This document shows, in pieces, positions 37,570-48,487 of a stretch of DNA of 64,000 bases; position 1 is the first letter of the stretch; each line of letters starts with the position of its first letter. Location: contig CM054141.1 in assembly GCA_028751875.1 (NCBI GenBank), forward strand, positions 74,909,575 through 74,973,574, given 5' to 3'. The notes under the pieces were generated by a model. The model was not told the DNA's origin, did no database searches, and worked only from the letters and a program-made list of their open reading frames with translations. This DNA comes from Rapana venosa. Its lineage: Eukaryota; Mollusca; Gastropoda; Neogastropoda; Muricidae. The translations under genes and the position numbers were made by a program.

Positions 37570-39420
37570 CACCTAAAAATTAACCATCAGGGGGTGAAAG
37601 ATTCTAATTATCTAATGGACTTACTATGGCATTCCCTAATGGATTGTTATTTTTCTGTTGTTAGACTTTTTTCAACGCTGTGGGTTCATGGAAGTATACC
37701 TCGATCATGGAATCATTTCTATTTTGATACCATATTTAAAGCATGGAAAGACTTGAGTGATAAGAATAAACTTATAGACTCCAATTGCTATTAAACTTCC
37801 CATACTGGGAAGATGATGGAAAAAATTTTTTTTTAAAACAGAACTAGACATATTTTGTTGACAAAAATATAATTAGTACCTGAAATCAGGCAGGTATTTC
37901 GTAAGTGGTAGTATCTACAGTTGATCATTTAGTTAAACTTTGCCACTCAAGATAAAATATTCAGTTTGCTCGCAGAAAGAATGTACTTGCACATTTTTTG
38001 ACGTACATAAGGCATATGAGGCATGTGTGGCATGAGAGATTTGCATCTTTCAAACTGAAATCGATGCCTCTCTTTCTGGCAGTATTTACTTCTACATTAA
38101 GAAAGCTTTCTCGTCATGGAAGTGTCATTCAAAGCTAAAGTTGGGAATTGTTATTCCTCTTACGATCACCTGGACATGGGTAGTCCTCGCAAGGTTCAGT
38201 AATATCACCTTATGTCTTATTCAACATTTTTCTGCTGATCTTCCTAGATTTGTGTTTCTAACAGTGTTGTTCTTGCGCAATTGCTGACGATATATGCATG
38301 TGGATGGATGTTACATGAAAAAGAATCTACCCAAAAAGACAGTTAGAGTATTTTTTTCAGAAAGTATATTCAATAAGAAATTGACAAAACTCTCATGGTT
38401 ATCATTTTCTAGGAGATATGGGTCTTTTCTCTTTCCCCTGTGAAAAAAACCATCCTATGTCCTCTTTAATAACGGTGTTGACCCACAGAGTTTACTAATT
38501 TTCGAAAAATGAGAAACTCTAGAAATACAAACAAGCAGTGAAGAATTTTAGGTGTATACCTCACTTTCTAAGTTAACGTGGGAATCAACATGATTGAATA
38601 TAATGTGCTCAACTAAAGCTAAAGTTGATCTTAACATCTCTTAAAAGTAAACCAGTAAACAGCATGGGGGCAATTTAATATACATGTATTATAAAGCACC
38701 TGTCCTCTTGTCCTCTGTGCGATCATGAGGTACTTATGGACAAGAAGTATTTTTTCGCAGTGCTCCAAATTATTTGCTTCAGAAAAATTCAGTCTGATTG
38801 TAAAGGCAATTTCACTTGCTTTAGGTCAGTACCTGCTCACGCCTCCGTCTCTAGGCAAATTTGTAAGGAAGTAGGAGTTCTTCCTTTAACATGAATATCA
38901 CAATTGTCTTGGCAAAATAAGTTCTAAGAAGTAAATACAAATGACAGCATAAACGTTGTAATGAGGTCCAGATAAAGTCCCCACAAGCATTCACATTTCC
39001 AAAAAGAGCAAGAACTAATCTAGCTCGCTTACTAGACTATTAGTACTTACCACTTCTCCCCTTTTAAGTTACTGTCAGCTCCCTACCAGCCTTGGAATGC
39101 TTATAAGCTCATTTTTTGATAATTATTTATTTTCTGGTAAGAAAAAGTTGAAACTGTTAACATTCCTTACATCATTAGGTAAATATAAACATATTCACAA
39201 AACTATTATCCTAATCATCTCAAAATCTATACTGATGGGTGCCGGTTCTAATACTATTGGGGCTGGTGCGTCTTTCGTTATTCTCATTGAAAGTAGAACG
39301 ATTCTGTCAAACCGGGGGAACAAAAAATAATATCTATATTTAAAGCTGAGCTGAACTGCCTATTATCTGTTGGCACTGTACTTATGTTATTGACATTCCA
39401 TAAGAGACATTTTTCACATA
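37570..39420 (+). pseudogene. I/Jockey-type LINE with RT and RNase H, degenerate
   Basis: A broken plus-strand element. Visible in order: W-V-H-G-S-I-P-R-S-W (37681-37710) and K-D-L-S-D-K-N (about 37747-37767), the RT entry motifs; F-D-V-H-K-A-Y-E (37997-38020) with the first catalytic Asp; a GSP(R/Q)-type motif near 38176; A-D-D-I-C-M-W-M (38283-38306), the catalytic box; an ILGVYLT segment near 38545; then an RNase H domain with I-Y-T-D-G (39225-39239), GAGASFV (about 39262-39282) and K-A-E-L (39342-39353). RNase H after RT points to the I/Jockey superfamily. Frameshifts and stops are frequent. It sits inside a CA satellite and has no counterpart in the right arm. Confidence 0.82.
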
Positions 39421-39499
39421 CTGTCAGGTGTGTTGATTCGATAATTGGTTAGGATGCGCTTTAATAAGAAAATTCTGCTTGTAGAGTTAAGAAAGACTT

Positions 39500-39820
39500 A
39501 TGATTGAAAACCAGGCATCTGGTACACTTTTTTTGATTTTAAGAGGTAGAACTGTTGACAGAGAATGGACCTCGAATGAGACTGACCTCAGCACTAATGC
39601 GCAGAGCCAGGACCGAGATGGATGGAGGAGGCTTAACACGGCGCCAAGTCACGGGACTGATGATGATGATGACTGTTACTTTCTGTTGGCGCCGGTGGGG
39701 TACCTTTCCTTTTTCCGACCTAACCCCCAGTATCCCTCTCACACTGGTTATATTTTAACTGAAAAAGTTGGACAGAGACTGTTGCAAAATATGGAGCGAG
39801 GTATAAAAATGCTTCTGTAA
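39500..39820 (+). pseudogene. C-terminal remnant of a second LINE family
   Basis: The frame encodes E-W-T (near 39563) and D-R-D-G-W-R-R-L (39611-39634) followed by an Asp-rich end. This resembles the conserved C-terminus of RTE/L1-like RT proteins (EWTG... DR.GWRRL) rather than the I/Jockey end expected here. It therefore looks like a fragment of a different element, nested in or abutting the upstream LINE. The alternative frame encodes the same region with an Arg/Met-rich product. Confidence 0.5.
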
Positions 39821-40430
39821 TAATTGTTGCCTTATCTCTGCATGAGGGATACAATATTTACAGAAATGCTTGCTGGAAGATTTCGGATAAGAAGATAACG
39901 AGTTTGGCAAAAGTACATGAAATGTGATTGTATTTTCAAAATGCTTTTATTTCTAACAAAGTATGTGGTTGGTATATCGCTGAAATATGTTTTCCCTCAT
40001 GTACGCAGGTTTAATGCTATATGCTTTCTGACGAAATACGTGAAAGATGGAAAACTGATTTGTGGGGAGATAGTATCTCGAATAGTCCATTGTTTGTTTT
40101 TGGTTGGGACATTTAAAGCATTTGTACCGGCCTGTACCTAGTTAGTTCACGTGGATTAAGATTCTGTCCTGAACCATCTGTTACTGTTGGACATTGTGTT
40201 AGGGTTGTATAAAAGAGTACGATAACTCGGTTTTTGTAGTATGTTAAATGTTGGTTGTTTTATGCCAGTACTGTTATCTAACATTATTCAGTTATCGTTT
40301 GTTTTTTCTTGTTAGATTTTCCCCGTTCTAAATCACTAAATAGGAGAATAGTCGGTTTATAGAACTGATTGATGCTCGTCACTGTCATAGAGTATGTGGT
40401 TCAAGTTGTTGCCATTTGCTCTTGCTTTGC
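39821..40430. other. Unassigned sequence between LINE remains and satellite
   Basis: T-rich sequence of ordinary texture, possibly LINE 3' sequence. It merges near 40410 into a degenerate satellite unit (cttgctttgctctg). Absent from the right arm. Confidence 0.45.
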
Positions 40431-40895
40431 TCTGGGTGGAGTTTACCACACTGAGACTCACACACACATGCAGATTCATCAGTGTGCGCTGTGCCTTGCT
40501 TTGCAATGTGTGAGTATAACACAACTGACCCCACACAAGCAAGTCATCACAGTGTCCTGTGCTTTGTCTGTGTGTATAGCACACGACACTACACACACAA
40601 GAGCAGATCATCAGTGTCCTGTGCTTTGCTTTGCACTGTGTGAGTATACACACTGACACACACACAGAGCAGATCATCAGTGTCCTGTGCTTTGCTTTGC
40701 ACTGTGTGTATACACACTGACACACACACACACAGCAGATCATCAGTGTCCTGTGCTTTGCTTTGCACTGTGTGAGTATACACACTGACACACACACACA
40801 GAGCAGATCATCAGTGTCCTGTGCCTTGCTTTGCACTGTGTGAGTATACACACTGACACACACACACACACAGAGCACATCATCAGTGTCCTGAA
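40431..40895. repeat. CA satellite, ~67-bp unit, ~7 copies (second block)
   Basis: Same unit and orientation as 36820-37565. Units after 40600 are nearly identical to each other. Minus-strand frames through it (Val/Cys/Ser/His repeats) are artefacts. Confidence 0.9.
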
Positions 40896-40979
40896 ATGTA
40901 TGCCAGCATTGACTGAGTTGCCCAACATGCCCCCACAGGGAAAGGTTCACCACTGACCCAAGACTAGCACGTATTCTAG

Positions 40980-41185
40980 CAATATTCATTAGCATGGATT
41001 AGAGTCTAGCTGACCACTAAGGTCACCACTATAGTAACTCAAAGCAAACCTAAAGCAAACCAGATAGATCTGTCTTCTGGTCAGCAATGTTATTATAGCA
41101 TTGATTAGAGTCTAACTGACCACTAAGGTCATAATTATCACTGACTATAGTAACTCCAGGCAAACCCCAAGTGAAATAGATCTGT
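40980..41185. repeat. Two-copy tandem duplication, ~115 bp
   Basis: Each copy has agagtct, gaccactaaggtca, a tagtaact motif, a gcaaacc motif and atagatctgtct in order. The right arm carries the reverse complement at about 61880-62090. Confidence 0.8.
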
Positions 41186-41354
41186 CTCTCTGTGTGGAAA
41201 AGTACATGTCATGTGACAAAGAGCCCTTCAACACCGAATCTGGTCTGTTTGTTGTTGTTGGGTGTTCCCTCGCTTAACCCCCTGGGGGTCTGTCTATCAC
41301 CCAGAACATGCCACACTCTGTCTCACTCCTGCCACCTGGGAATGGCTGTCAGAC

Positions 41355-41440
41355 CCTAAGTGCACACAGGATGAGAAGTGTGCACACAGGATGAGAAGTG
41401 TGCACACAGGATGAGAAGTGTGCACACAGGATGAGAGGAG
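41355..41440. repeat. 20-bp tandem repeat, ~4 copies
   Basis: Unit tgcacacaggatgagaagtg. The right arm has about seven more diverged copies (61565-61725). Confidence 0.9.
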
Positions 41441-41549
41441 GACGGTTTTTCAAGGACCTGGCTTGCCACACAGACAGCTGGCTTTTGCCTTCAGAGCATT
41501 CTCTTCTCCTTTAAAGGACAGTGCAGCTTGTTCTGCTAAGAGTTGGGCA

Positions 41550-41665
41550 TGGCTGAGGGCCATCTCACCACAGCATTTGAAAGCAGAACAACACTTTGAT
41601 ATAGGCCTTGGCATGGCTGAGACAATCTCACCACAGCATTTGAAAGCAGAACAACAGACAAGGTT
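41550..41665. repeat. ~63-bp tandem repeat, 2 copies
   Basis: Unit contains catggctgag, atctcaccacagcatttgaa and gcagaacaac. The right arm has three copies (61272-61442). Confidence 0.85.
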
Positions 41666-41828
41666 TGTTCATGCCGCCTCCAAGAAAAATCCCAGCAGAA
41701 AAATTGGTGGTGGGGGGAGAGGGCAATGTACTGTCTGGAGACTGGAGATTTGTTCGTGTTGCCCCCAAGTAAGCCACACATTCAAAACAATAACAAGCGT
41801 TTTCAGTCAACATCGTCTACATAAAGCA

Positions 41829-42143
41829 TTACGTGCAGGGCCTATCTCCTTTCCACAGCAAACCATGTCGGAGACCATCCCCCCTCAGGAGATGGGTGGA
41901 CAAGTCCTGCTCCCTCCTTAACTCACAGTCCGTCTTCGCTTCTTCAAAGGCAAAGTACAGTAAGGGGGGACCCTCACCACATAGTTCACTGTGGAGAAAA
42001 CAGACACACCCTACCTGGGCTGTACCCCACACAATGTCCTCACCGCGCATCACCACAGTCAGGTCCTTCAGTCTGGTGCTGGTGCTACGTAGCATTGGGG
42101 CGGAGACGGCTCCAAGGTGTGCCATCCCCTCCAAAGAGGCCAA
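41829..42143 (-). other. Open frame of 104 codons, not maintained in other arm
   Basis: Balanced-composition frame starting with Met at 42143. The same segment in the right arm (about 60790-61080) has a frameshift and stops. No domain recognised. Either it is non-coding, or one allele is broken or mis-called. Confidence 0.15.
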
Positions 42144-43670
42144 CTGTCAACCTGCACACACAACCACGGTCACTGCTTCTTTCACTCTTAATCACAACTA
42201 ACATCATCTGCATACTGAATACTTGGGGTATTGGGTACACAGTTCAAACTGTCTACAGTGTGAAAAATCAAGCATAGCTGCCAACCTTCGATTCCAAAAA
42301 CAGAGTTTTGGGGGAGTGGGTTGCACTTTGAAATGAAATGGCCATAGGTGGAAACTGAAAGTACAATGCTGATTTGTGAGAGATGAATGCTGAGCACCAG
42401 TGTCAAATCTGAGCCAGACTTGGTTCTATTTGTTGCTACTTCAGTCATCTCGTCTTCAAATCTGAACTCTGCTTTCATCAGCTGAAATCAGAACTGAGAT
42501 GTACACCAAACTCAGAGGTAAACAACTCTGCTCTTCTCATGTGCAGTAATGACATTTTGTCTGCCAGGCCAAATTTGACAACTGCACTGGCACAGAATGC
42601 AGCAGAAGACTGACTGATGTATGGAGAATCCTTGTTTTGAGAACACCCTTCTGATCTGCACTGTTCTCTGACGTGGTGATCAGTACTGGAAACCAGCACG
42701 CCTGCAGACGTCCTACTGCAGTTTTCCCTGGTGATTTTTTTTACATGCTGAAAACCAGAATTGCAGCTAAGTTCTGGGAAAAAAAGAAACGGTTGGCAGC
42801 TATGTATCTAAATGCACCCTACAAAATCAATATTCTCAGTTTTCTCTCATTCTAAATCTTTTTATTGCATAACAAATAATTCACTATGCAGTTATTATCC
42901 CAATACAAACAGATTATAACAAAAGAATACCAAAAGAAAAACATGACACAAAAATTAAATAAAGCAATAAGTCAGTACGATCTGTACTGTCCAAAACAAA
43001 CATAATTCTCCATCTCCTCTCCAAACAAAGGAAATGTATGACATAAAAAAATGCTAGGCTGTGCTGAGGTTGCTGGCTATTCCACTCCACACACAGAGAG
43101 GGGGTGAGTTAAGTGAGAGTGTGTGGTGTGTGTGAGTGTATGCGCACACATATATGCTCAGTGTTAATATCCAGCATATAGAAGCTTTTATCTCCATGAG
43201 AAAACCAGTTTGTGTCGCATCATCCACTGACATGTACTGATATTGTGAGAAACATCCATGCACTTTCCTGTGAAGACTGAAGAAGATCCTACCTATACCT
43301 TTCTCAGTTCAATATCATCAAGTTGAAGCTCCCATACAAAAGCAGATTAAACATTCCTCTGATTTCATTCAGAGTGGACTCACCAGGACATGTTGCACGG
43401 TCAGAAAACAGTCCTGTGTACACCTGTGTGCCCTGCTGCTGTCCAACACTCTGCCAATTTAATCATGAACTGATTGTCCAAAGATGGAAAAGGTTTGCTT
43501 TCTTGATTTGCCAGGAGATCAGTGATTTTATAACTTAAAAGTGCTATCGTTTGTTATTTTCCAACCATATTTGACACTGCTTGTGAACGAAATCTTAAAT
43601 TTCACTAATGCAAGAGACGTAGCACAGGTTTCACACTTCACTCGGCACAGCAAACGGCCAATGTTGCTGT
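42144..43670. other. Unassigned single-copy-like sequence in left arm
   Basis: No repeat or recognisable gene. Frames of 60-96 codons occur on both strands. The one at 43323-43538 (+) is kept open in the right arm (59597-59382), but so is an overlapping region generally, and no domain is seen. Confidence 0.4.
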
Positions 43671-44128
43671 CTGTGCATCATCTGCATCCACAACTGTCTC
43701 TCTTCTAGCCCCATCCTGGCCTGTTAGCTTGTGCATCATCCACATCCACAACTGTCTCTCTTCTAAACCCACCCTGGCCTGTTAGCTTGTGCATCATCTA
43801 CATCCACAACTGTCTCTCTTCTAAACCCATCCTGGCCTGTTAGCTTGTGCATCATCTACATCCACAACTGTCTCTCTTCTAAACCAACCCTGGCCTGTTA
43901 GCTTGTGCATCATCTACATCCACAACTGTCTCTCTTCTAAACCCATCCTGGCCTGTTAGCTTGTGCATCATCTACATCCACAACTGTCTTCTAAACCCAT
44001 CCTGGCCTGTTAGCTTGTGCATCATCTACATCTACAACTGTTATCTCTTCTAAACCCATCCTGGCCTGTTAGCTTGTGCATCATCTACATCCACCACTGT
44101 CTCTCTTCTAAACCCACCCTGGCCTGGT
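43671..44128. repeat. 58-bp minisatellite, ~8 copies
   Basis: Units contain cttgtgcatcatctacatcc, acaactgtctctcttctaaa and cccatcctggcctgttag. They are highly uniform. One unit lacks four bases of the CTCT stretch. The right arm has about seven copies (58850-59250). Confidence 0.95.
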
Positions 44129-44893
44129 ACTAGGGTAATTCTGCGTTTACTCCACCTCTTTCTTTGCTTGTGAGGGTGTCAGTGTGGTCAGTTTTTATGC
44201 GAAAATCTCCAGCATGATCCGTCATGTTGTTTTGAAAGAGTTGCTGTGCACATATGTAGTCAGGGGAGACTAGTCTTCGAAAGATAGGCCTAGCAGATAG
44301 ATGTTTTTGATTTTCAGATTTTTTAGTGAAAAAAATCGGATTTTCATGAATGAAATCATACTTATGTATTTATCAACTTTTTTCTGGAACAATATACAGA
44401 AAATAAAGACGGTGCACAGGTCTGCAAAATAAACGAAAATGTTTAAATAATGCTAGAATATTAAGAGAACACATTTACACACTGGTACAAAGGCTGATGA
44501 TCAAAGAGCCATTCAAATGAGATCAGGGTTACCGGGTTAGTTCTAATTTAATTTGACACTTCCTCAGTGAACAACTTACAAATCGATGCCTTACAGCAAC
44601 TACAGTCTATCGACAGAGCCACCATTTTCAAAAGTTTTGAGATACACTCATTTAAAAAGTTTGAAAGATCAGAACAAATCGAGGATTGAATGGAAGTATT
44701 CCGTTTTTGGAAAAAGAATGGGTATTGATGCGATCTTTATCATAGCATCTTTGTGTTGTAATGCATGTGGAAGAAAGCGCATAAATGCATATTTACAAGT
44801 GTTGATATTTTTTGCCTGGAATTTTCTCGAAGTCTGCATGTCAAACTTTGATGTCCACTAATTCTGGTCCTCTCAAAGCGATGCTAGGCTAGG
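44129..44893. other. Unassigned single-copy-like sequence
   Basis: A 91-codon plus-strand frame (44586-44861) is matched in the right arm (58367-58101), but there its end is frameshifted, and the visible differences change residues. I see no domain. Probably non-coding. Confidence 0.4.
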
Positions 44894-45280
44894 CTAGTGC
44901 AGAAAGTGGAATTTCCAGTAAAGGCCAGGATAGTAAAAACACTGGCAGTGTAGGTAGACCACCTTGCTTGCAGAGAAAATACAGCAGGCATGGCACAAAG
45001 CTTGACCCTTGTTCCCAGATAAGATCACATTCCAGCCACCAGTTTTCAGCAGGAACAACCACACAACTTCCAGGCCTGCCAGTGTTACATGAACCCTGCC
45101 CAGCAGTCCAAGTGTATCCACTCCTAGGCAAGAAGGGTTTGCACAGCTGGATGTCTGCTGTTGCAGACCCTGTCCCAGATAATTGGCATTACAGGCATGG
45201 TACTGGAGGAAAGCATTTTTCCCTGAAATGGCTGCGGGGTCAAGGGGCAGAGCTCCCTGAAGTTGAAAGGTTGTCAGCAA
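44894..45280 (-). other. 128-codon frame kept open in both arms, probably not constrained
   Basis: The counterpart is 57645-58058 (+, 137 codons). The length difference is a 27-base in-frame deletion in this arm. Of five substitutions I can see, four change residues (D/H, L/W, K/E, Y/C) and one is silent, which is what neutral drift predicts. The overlapping opposite-strand frame (44968-45309) is equally open in both arms. No domain is recognised. The conserved frame alone is weak evidence. Confidence 0.2.
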
Positions 45281-45289
45281 TTCTAGCCT

Positions 45290-45380
45290 GTCAAAAAGCC
45301 CAGTGTTGATTCTAGGGTGCGCCCTTGCGGGATTCCCGCATTAAAAAAAAAAAAAAGGCTGCAAAACGATGTGGGCAGTG
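45290..45380. repeat. Interspersed-repeat module with cagtgttgattctagg and poly(A)
   Basis: The 16-base core cagtgttgattctagg is followed by a 15-A run and GC-rich sequence. Nearly the same core recurs about 2.5 kb away beside a ggggcattgcccc-type block (reverse complement at about 47800; right arm 54691-54706). Probably two members of one repeat family. Confidence 0.45.
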
Positions 45381-45734
45381 CATCCTAATGGATGCCAAAA
45401 AATCCTGGACAGCACATTTGTGAACAAACAGTGTGACATTGCAACTGCTGTTTGTATATTCTTTAAAATTAAGCACTACTTCCGCCGTTGATGCTTCTGA
45501 TTGGCTAAGCGCCCTCACTTTTGACCAATCACAGAAACTGTAGCTTGTCCTTGTTTGTTCCCACGGCAGTCATTACGTTGGTAGGCTACCTCAGGGGCGG
45601 CAAGATTTTCTGATTTGCGCCTTCAAGCCATCTTCATTACAAGTGACATAATTGGGACGGAGATTGTTGAGGAGATAGCAGAGCAGATCCCAGCTGGTTA
45701 GGAGCTGGTAGATCTGGGAGACAAGTAGCCCTGG

Positions 45735-46150
45735 CTTGAGAACAGTGATCCTGGCATGCAGTAGGCTGTGGGCTGTGTATAAAACATGGAAAGAACAGTG
45801 ATCATGGCATGCAGTAGGCTGTGGGCTGAGTATCAAACATGGAAAGAACAGTGATCATGGCATGCAGTAGGCTGTGGGCTGAGTATCAAACATGGAAAGA
45901 ACAGTGATCATGGCATGCAGTAGGCTGTGTATAAAACATGGAAAGAACAGTGATCATGGCATGCAGTAGGCTGTGGGCTGAGTATCAAACATGGAAAGAA
46001 CAGTGATCATGGCATGCAGTAGGCTGTGGGCTGAGTATCAAACATGGAAAGAACAGTGATCATGGCATGCAGTAGGCTGTGTATAAAACATGGAAAGAAC
46101 AGTGATCATGGCATGCAGTAGGCTGTGGGCTGTGTATCAAACATGGAAAA
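45735..46150. repeat. 53-bp minisatellite, ~8 copies
   Basis: Units contain acagtgatcatggcatgcag, taggctgtgggctgagtatc and aaacatggaaaga. Shorter units lacking the gggctgagtatca part alternate with full ones. The right arm has about six copies (56790-57110). Confidence 0.93.
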
Positions 46151-46210
46151 AACAATGCCGTCACCAAAGGAGGATGCGCTAATTACAGAACAGCACTTAA
46201 AGCATCACAC

Positions 46211-46225
46211 AAAAACTTCTGATCA
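46211..46225. repeat. Target-site duplication, left copy
   Basis: aaaaacttctgatca, repeated at 47102-47116. The right arm (about 56710-56735, reverse complement) has a single copy of this site with no insertion. Confidence 0.9.
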
Positions 46226-46611
46226 ACCAGCCGCCATGGCGCAGTGGTTAGCGCCTTGGGTTACGGACTGGAAGGTCGCGGGTTCGATTCCCATAAGAGT
46301 CATAGGGATTTTTCGGACTCCGGCCGGCTCCTACCCAGAGTGAGTGTGCTGTGGGCTCAGTGGGAAGACTGGGACCACACAGTCGAGCTTCATCCACTTA
46401 ACGGATGCGAATTTGAGAGTGTTGCTCAAATTACCTGACCAACACTGCAGGTGTCTGTATCTCTCAGGCCCGGTTGACGCCGGGATATATTATGATAGTA
46501 AGCGTAGAGTACAACCCTGTCAAGTAGTCTCAAAGCATATGCACTTCCACAGCAGCATCATTACATCATCCTAATTGTCATTGATCATCATGCATTAAAA
46601 AAAAAAAAAAA
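46226..46611 (+). mobile_element. tRNA-derived SINE, left arm only
   Basis: A pol III promoter-like head has box A tggcgcagtggttagcg (46237-46253) and box B ggttcgattcc (46281-46291). A body and a 15-A tail (46597-46611) follow. The acceptor ends do not pair, so this is not a tRNA gene. SINEs are mobilised by LINE proteins. It is the first part of an insertion flanked by a 15-bp target-site duplication and is absent from the right arm. Confidence 0.85.
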
Positions 46612-47106
46612 TTGCCCCTGATTCGGTGGTCCCGGTTTCTCTGGTCTCATGGTGACCTCAGATTCGGTTTGCCCATACACTTCTGTGCCTGTGGTGAGTT
46701 TGTGTCAAAGCCTTTGGGGTTGGAGGTTCGCGGGGGACGGTCGTTGGAGGGACGTTGTGGTGGTTGCCACCTCGGGTGGGCAACTCACTCAGTCTGGCTC
46801 CGCGACTGAGCTAATACTGTCGTTAGTAGGGGCTTAGTAGGTGGTGTCCTGCGTATTGTTAGGCTCAGAACAGGCACCACTGAACACCACCAAAGTGGAC
46901 CCAGCAGCAGTGCAGGGCCCCTCTGGCTGGTGGCCCCACGGCGGCCTGATAGTGATGGGCTCCCTGTGGACTTCCGACCCTGAGGATGAGACATAACAAA
47001 TCTGGGTGTGGCTGTGGCGGGGAGATGGAGATGAGCGGTGTGGGAGCAGTAGGACGGAGGGGTCGTCAGAAGATGAGGCAGCAAAAAAAAAAAAAAAAAA
47101 AAAAAA
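46612..47106 (+). mobile_element. Second retroposed unit with 24-A tail, same insertion
   Basis: About 470 bases of GC-rich sequence ending in A(24) at 47083-47106, directly after the first unit's A tail. Only one target-site duplication spans both units, so they probably inserted together as a composite SINE. I see no clear box A/B in this second unit. Frames inside are short and unrecognised. Confidence 0.7.
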
Positions 47107-47116
47107 CTTCTGATCA
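47102..47116. repeat. Target-site duplication, right copy
   Basis: Same 15 bases as 46211-46225. Its first As overlap the poly(A) tail, as usual for target-primed insertion. Confidence 0.9.
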
Positions 47117-47314
47117 CCAGGATGAAAATCTTCAGAAAAAAATTTTATCAGTTAGGCAACTCTCTCTCTCGCTCTCTCTGTCTGTATGATCTAAAAAGAA
47201 AAGAAAGCAAGAAAAAAAAAAAGGGAAGGGGAGGGTGGGAGCAAAGACTTTGACATCGGCTTTAACCTATCATCTAAATCTAGAGCTATCTTTCTGAATG
47301 TGGAAATACAAATT

Positions 47315-47317
<3 letters not shown>

Positions 47318-47379
<62 letters not shown>
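47318..47379. repeat. (CT)n microsatellite
   Basis: About 31 CT units, uninterrupted, between two diverged copies of a ~90-base module containing aaatacaaattt and tctagat words. The module also borders the right-arm-only segment at 55102-56502. Confidence 0.95.
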
Positions 47380-47382
<3 letters not shown>

Positions 47383-48119
47383 GTATGATCTTTGGAGAGG
47401 AAAAACAAGAAGACTTTTACATAGGCTTTAAATTACCATTTAGATCTAGACCTAGATCTATCTCTGAATGGAAATACAAATTTGGCCTCTCTCCCTCTCC
47501 CCTCCATCCCCACTCTCTCTCTACCCCCCTCTCCTTTCTCTCCCCCCCCTGTTTTCTCTCTCTCTCCTGTGTCAGGAGTGCTTACTACAGATTAACTGCA
47601 ACACTAAGGTGAAAATTCAATCCTTTCTGCCTAGTATCTGCCTGTTTGATTTGTTTCTCTTCCTTGAGAAAATAGCAAAAACTAAGAGTACTGAGGGTAC
47701 TGCAAGCAAATACTACTTGTCCCCTTTTTATGAAGGGGGGGGGGGGCAATGCCCCTTTTTTCATTTTAGGGGGCCCTTGGGCCCCTTTTCTGAACTCCTA
47801 GAATCAACACCAGTTTTGCCTCTCCTTGAACTAATTTCAGTTCTTCATACTAAGCAAGTTCTGCCCTAAAATAAGCTCTCCTGGAATGACTTTATCAGTC
47901 ATTTCTGAACCCAAAGGAGGTTTTATACCCCAATTTAATCACTAGCAAAAATGAGGAATATTTAGACAAATGTGCACAAACACGATAGAGGAAGAGAGAG
48001 GAAAGGACAGGACACAAAAAGAGAGGGGAAGAAGAAGAGGGGGGGGGGGGGGGAGAGTTGTGGTGGTGGGGAAGCACATGGAATAATACAACAAAAGCAT
48101 GTGTGGTGGGGCGGGGAGA

Positions 48120-48487
48120 TTTTTTATTTATTAAAATTTTTTTTTTTTTATCTTTTATATCAAGGATAATGGAATAAGCTCTTATGTACTTTTTACATCC
48201 AGTCCCCCTTTTGTTTGCGGTTTTTGTAAATTCTGTTTATCTGTTCCCACCGGCACACAATGGCCTACTCTTACGAACAGCGGAACAGGATTTAACGTGT
48301 GTGCAAGATATTCTGCGTGCTTTCGCACACGGGACCTCGGTTTATAGTCTCATCGGAAGGACTTTTGGGGAGAGTGGAGTCTGCACTGATGTTAACTCCA
48401 GGGGAAAATATCCCCCTTGAACGGGAATCGAACCCGGGTCATCAGATTGCGAGCGCAATGTTCTGACCACTAGGCTATCCTGTCAAG
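48120..48487 (-). mobile_element. tRNA-derived SINE with MESC-like core (left arm copy)
   Basis: On the minus strand: box A-like ggatagcctagtggtcag (48480-48462), box B gggttcgattccc (48435-48423), then a core with gatgagactataaaccgagg and tcccgtgtgc (about 48350-48325). This resembles the conserved core of MESC-type SINEs known from molluscs and other invertebrates. An A/T-rich end lies near 48130. It is present at the same place in the right arm, so it predates the divergence of the arms. Core assignment is from memory. Confidence 0.8.

Noticed and set aside
43671..44128. CRISPR array
   Set aside because: Units are contiguous 58-bp repeats with no unique spacers, in animal-type DNA with no cas genes.
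46226..46300. Functional tRNA gene
   Set aside because: Boxes A and B are present but the acceptor ends do not pair, and a SINE body with a poly(A) tail follows.
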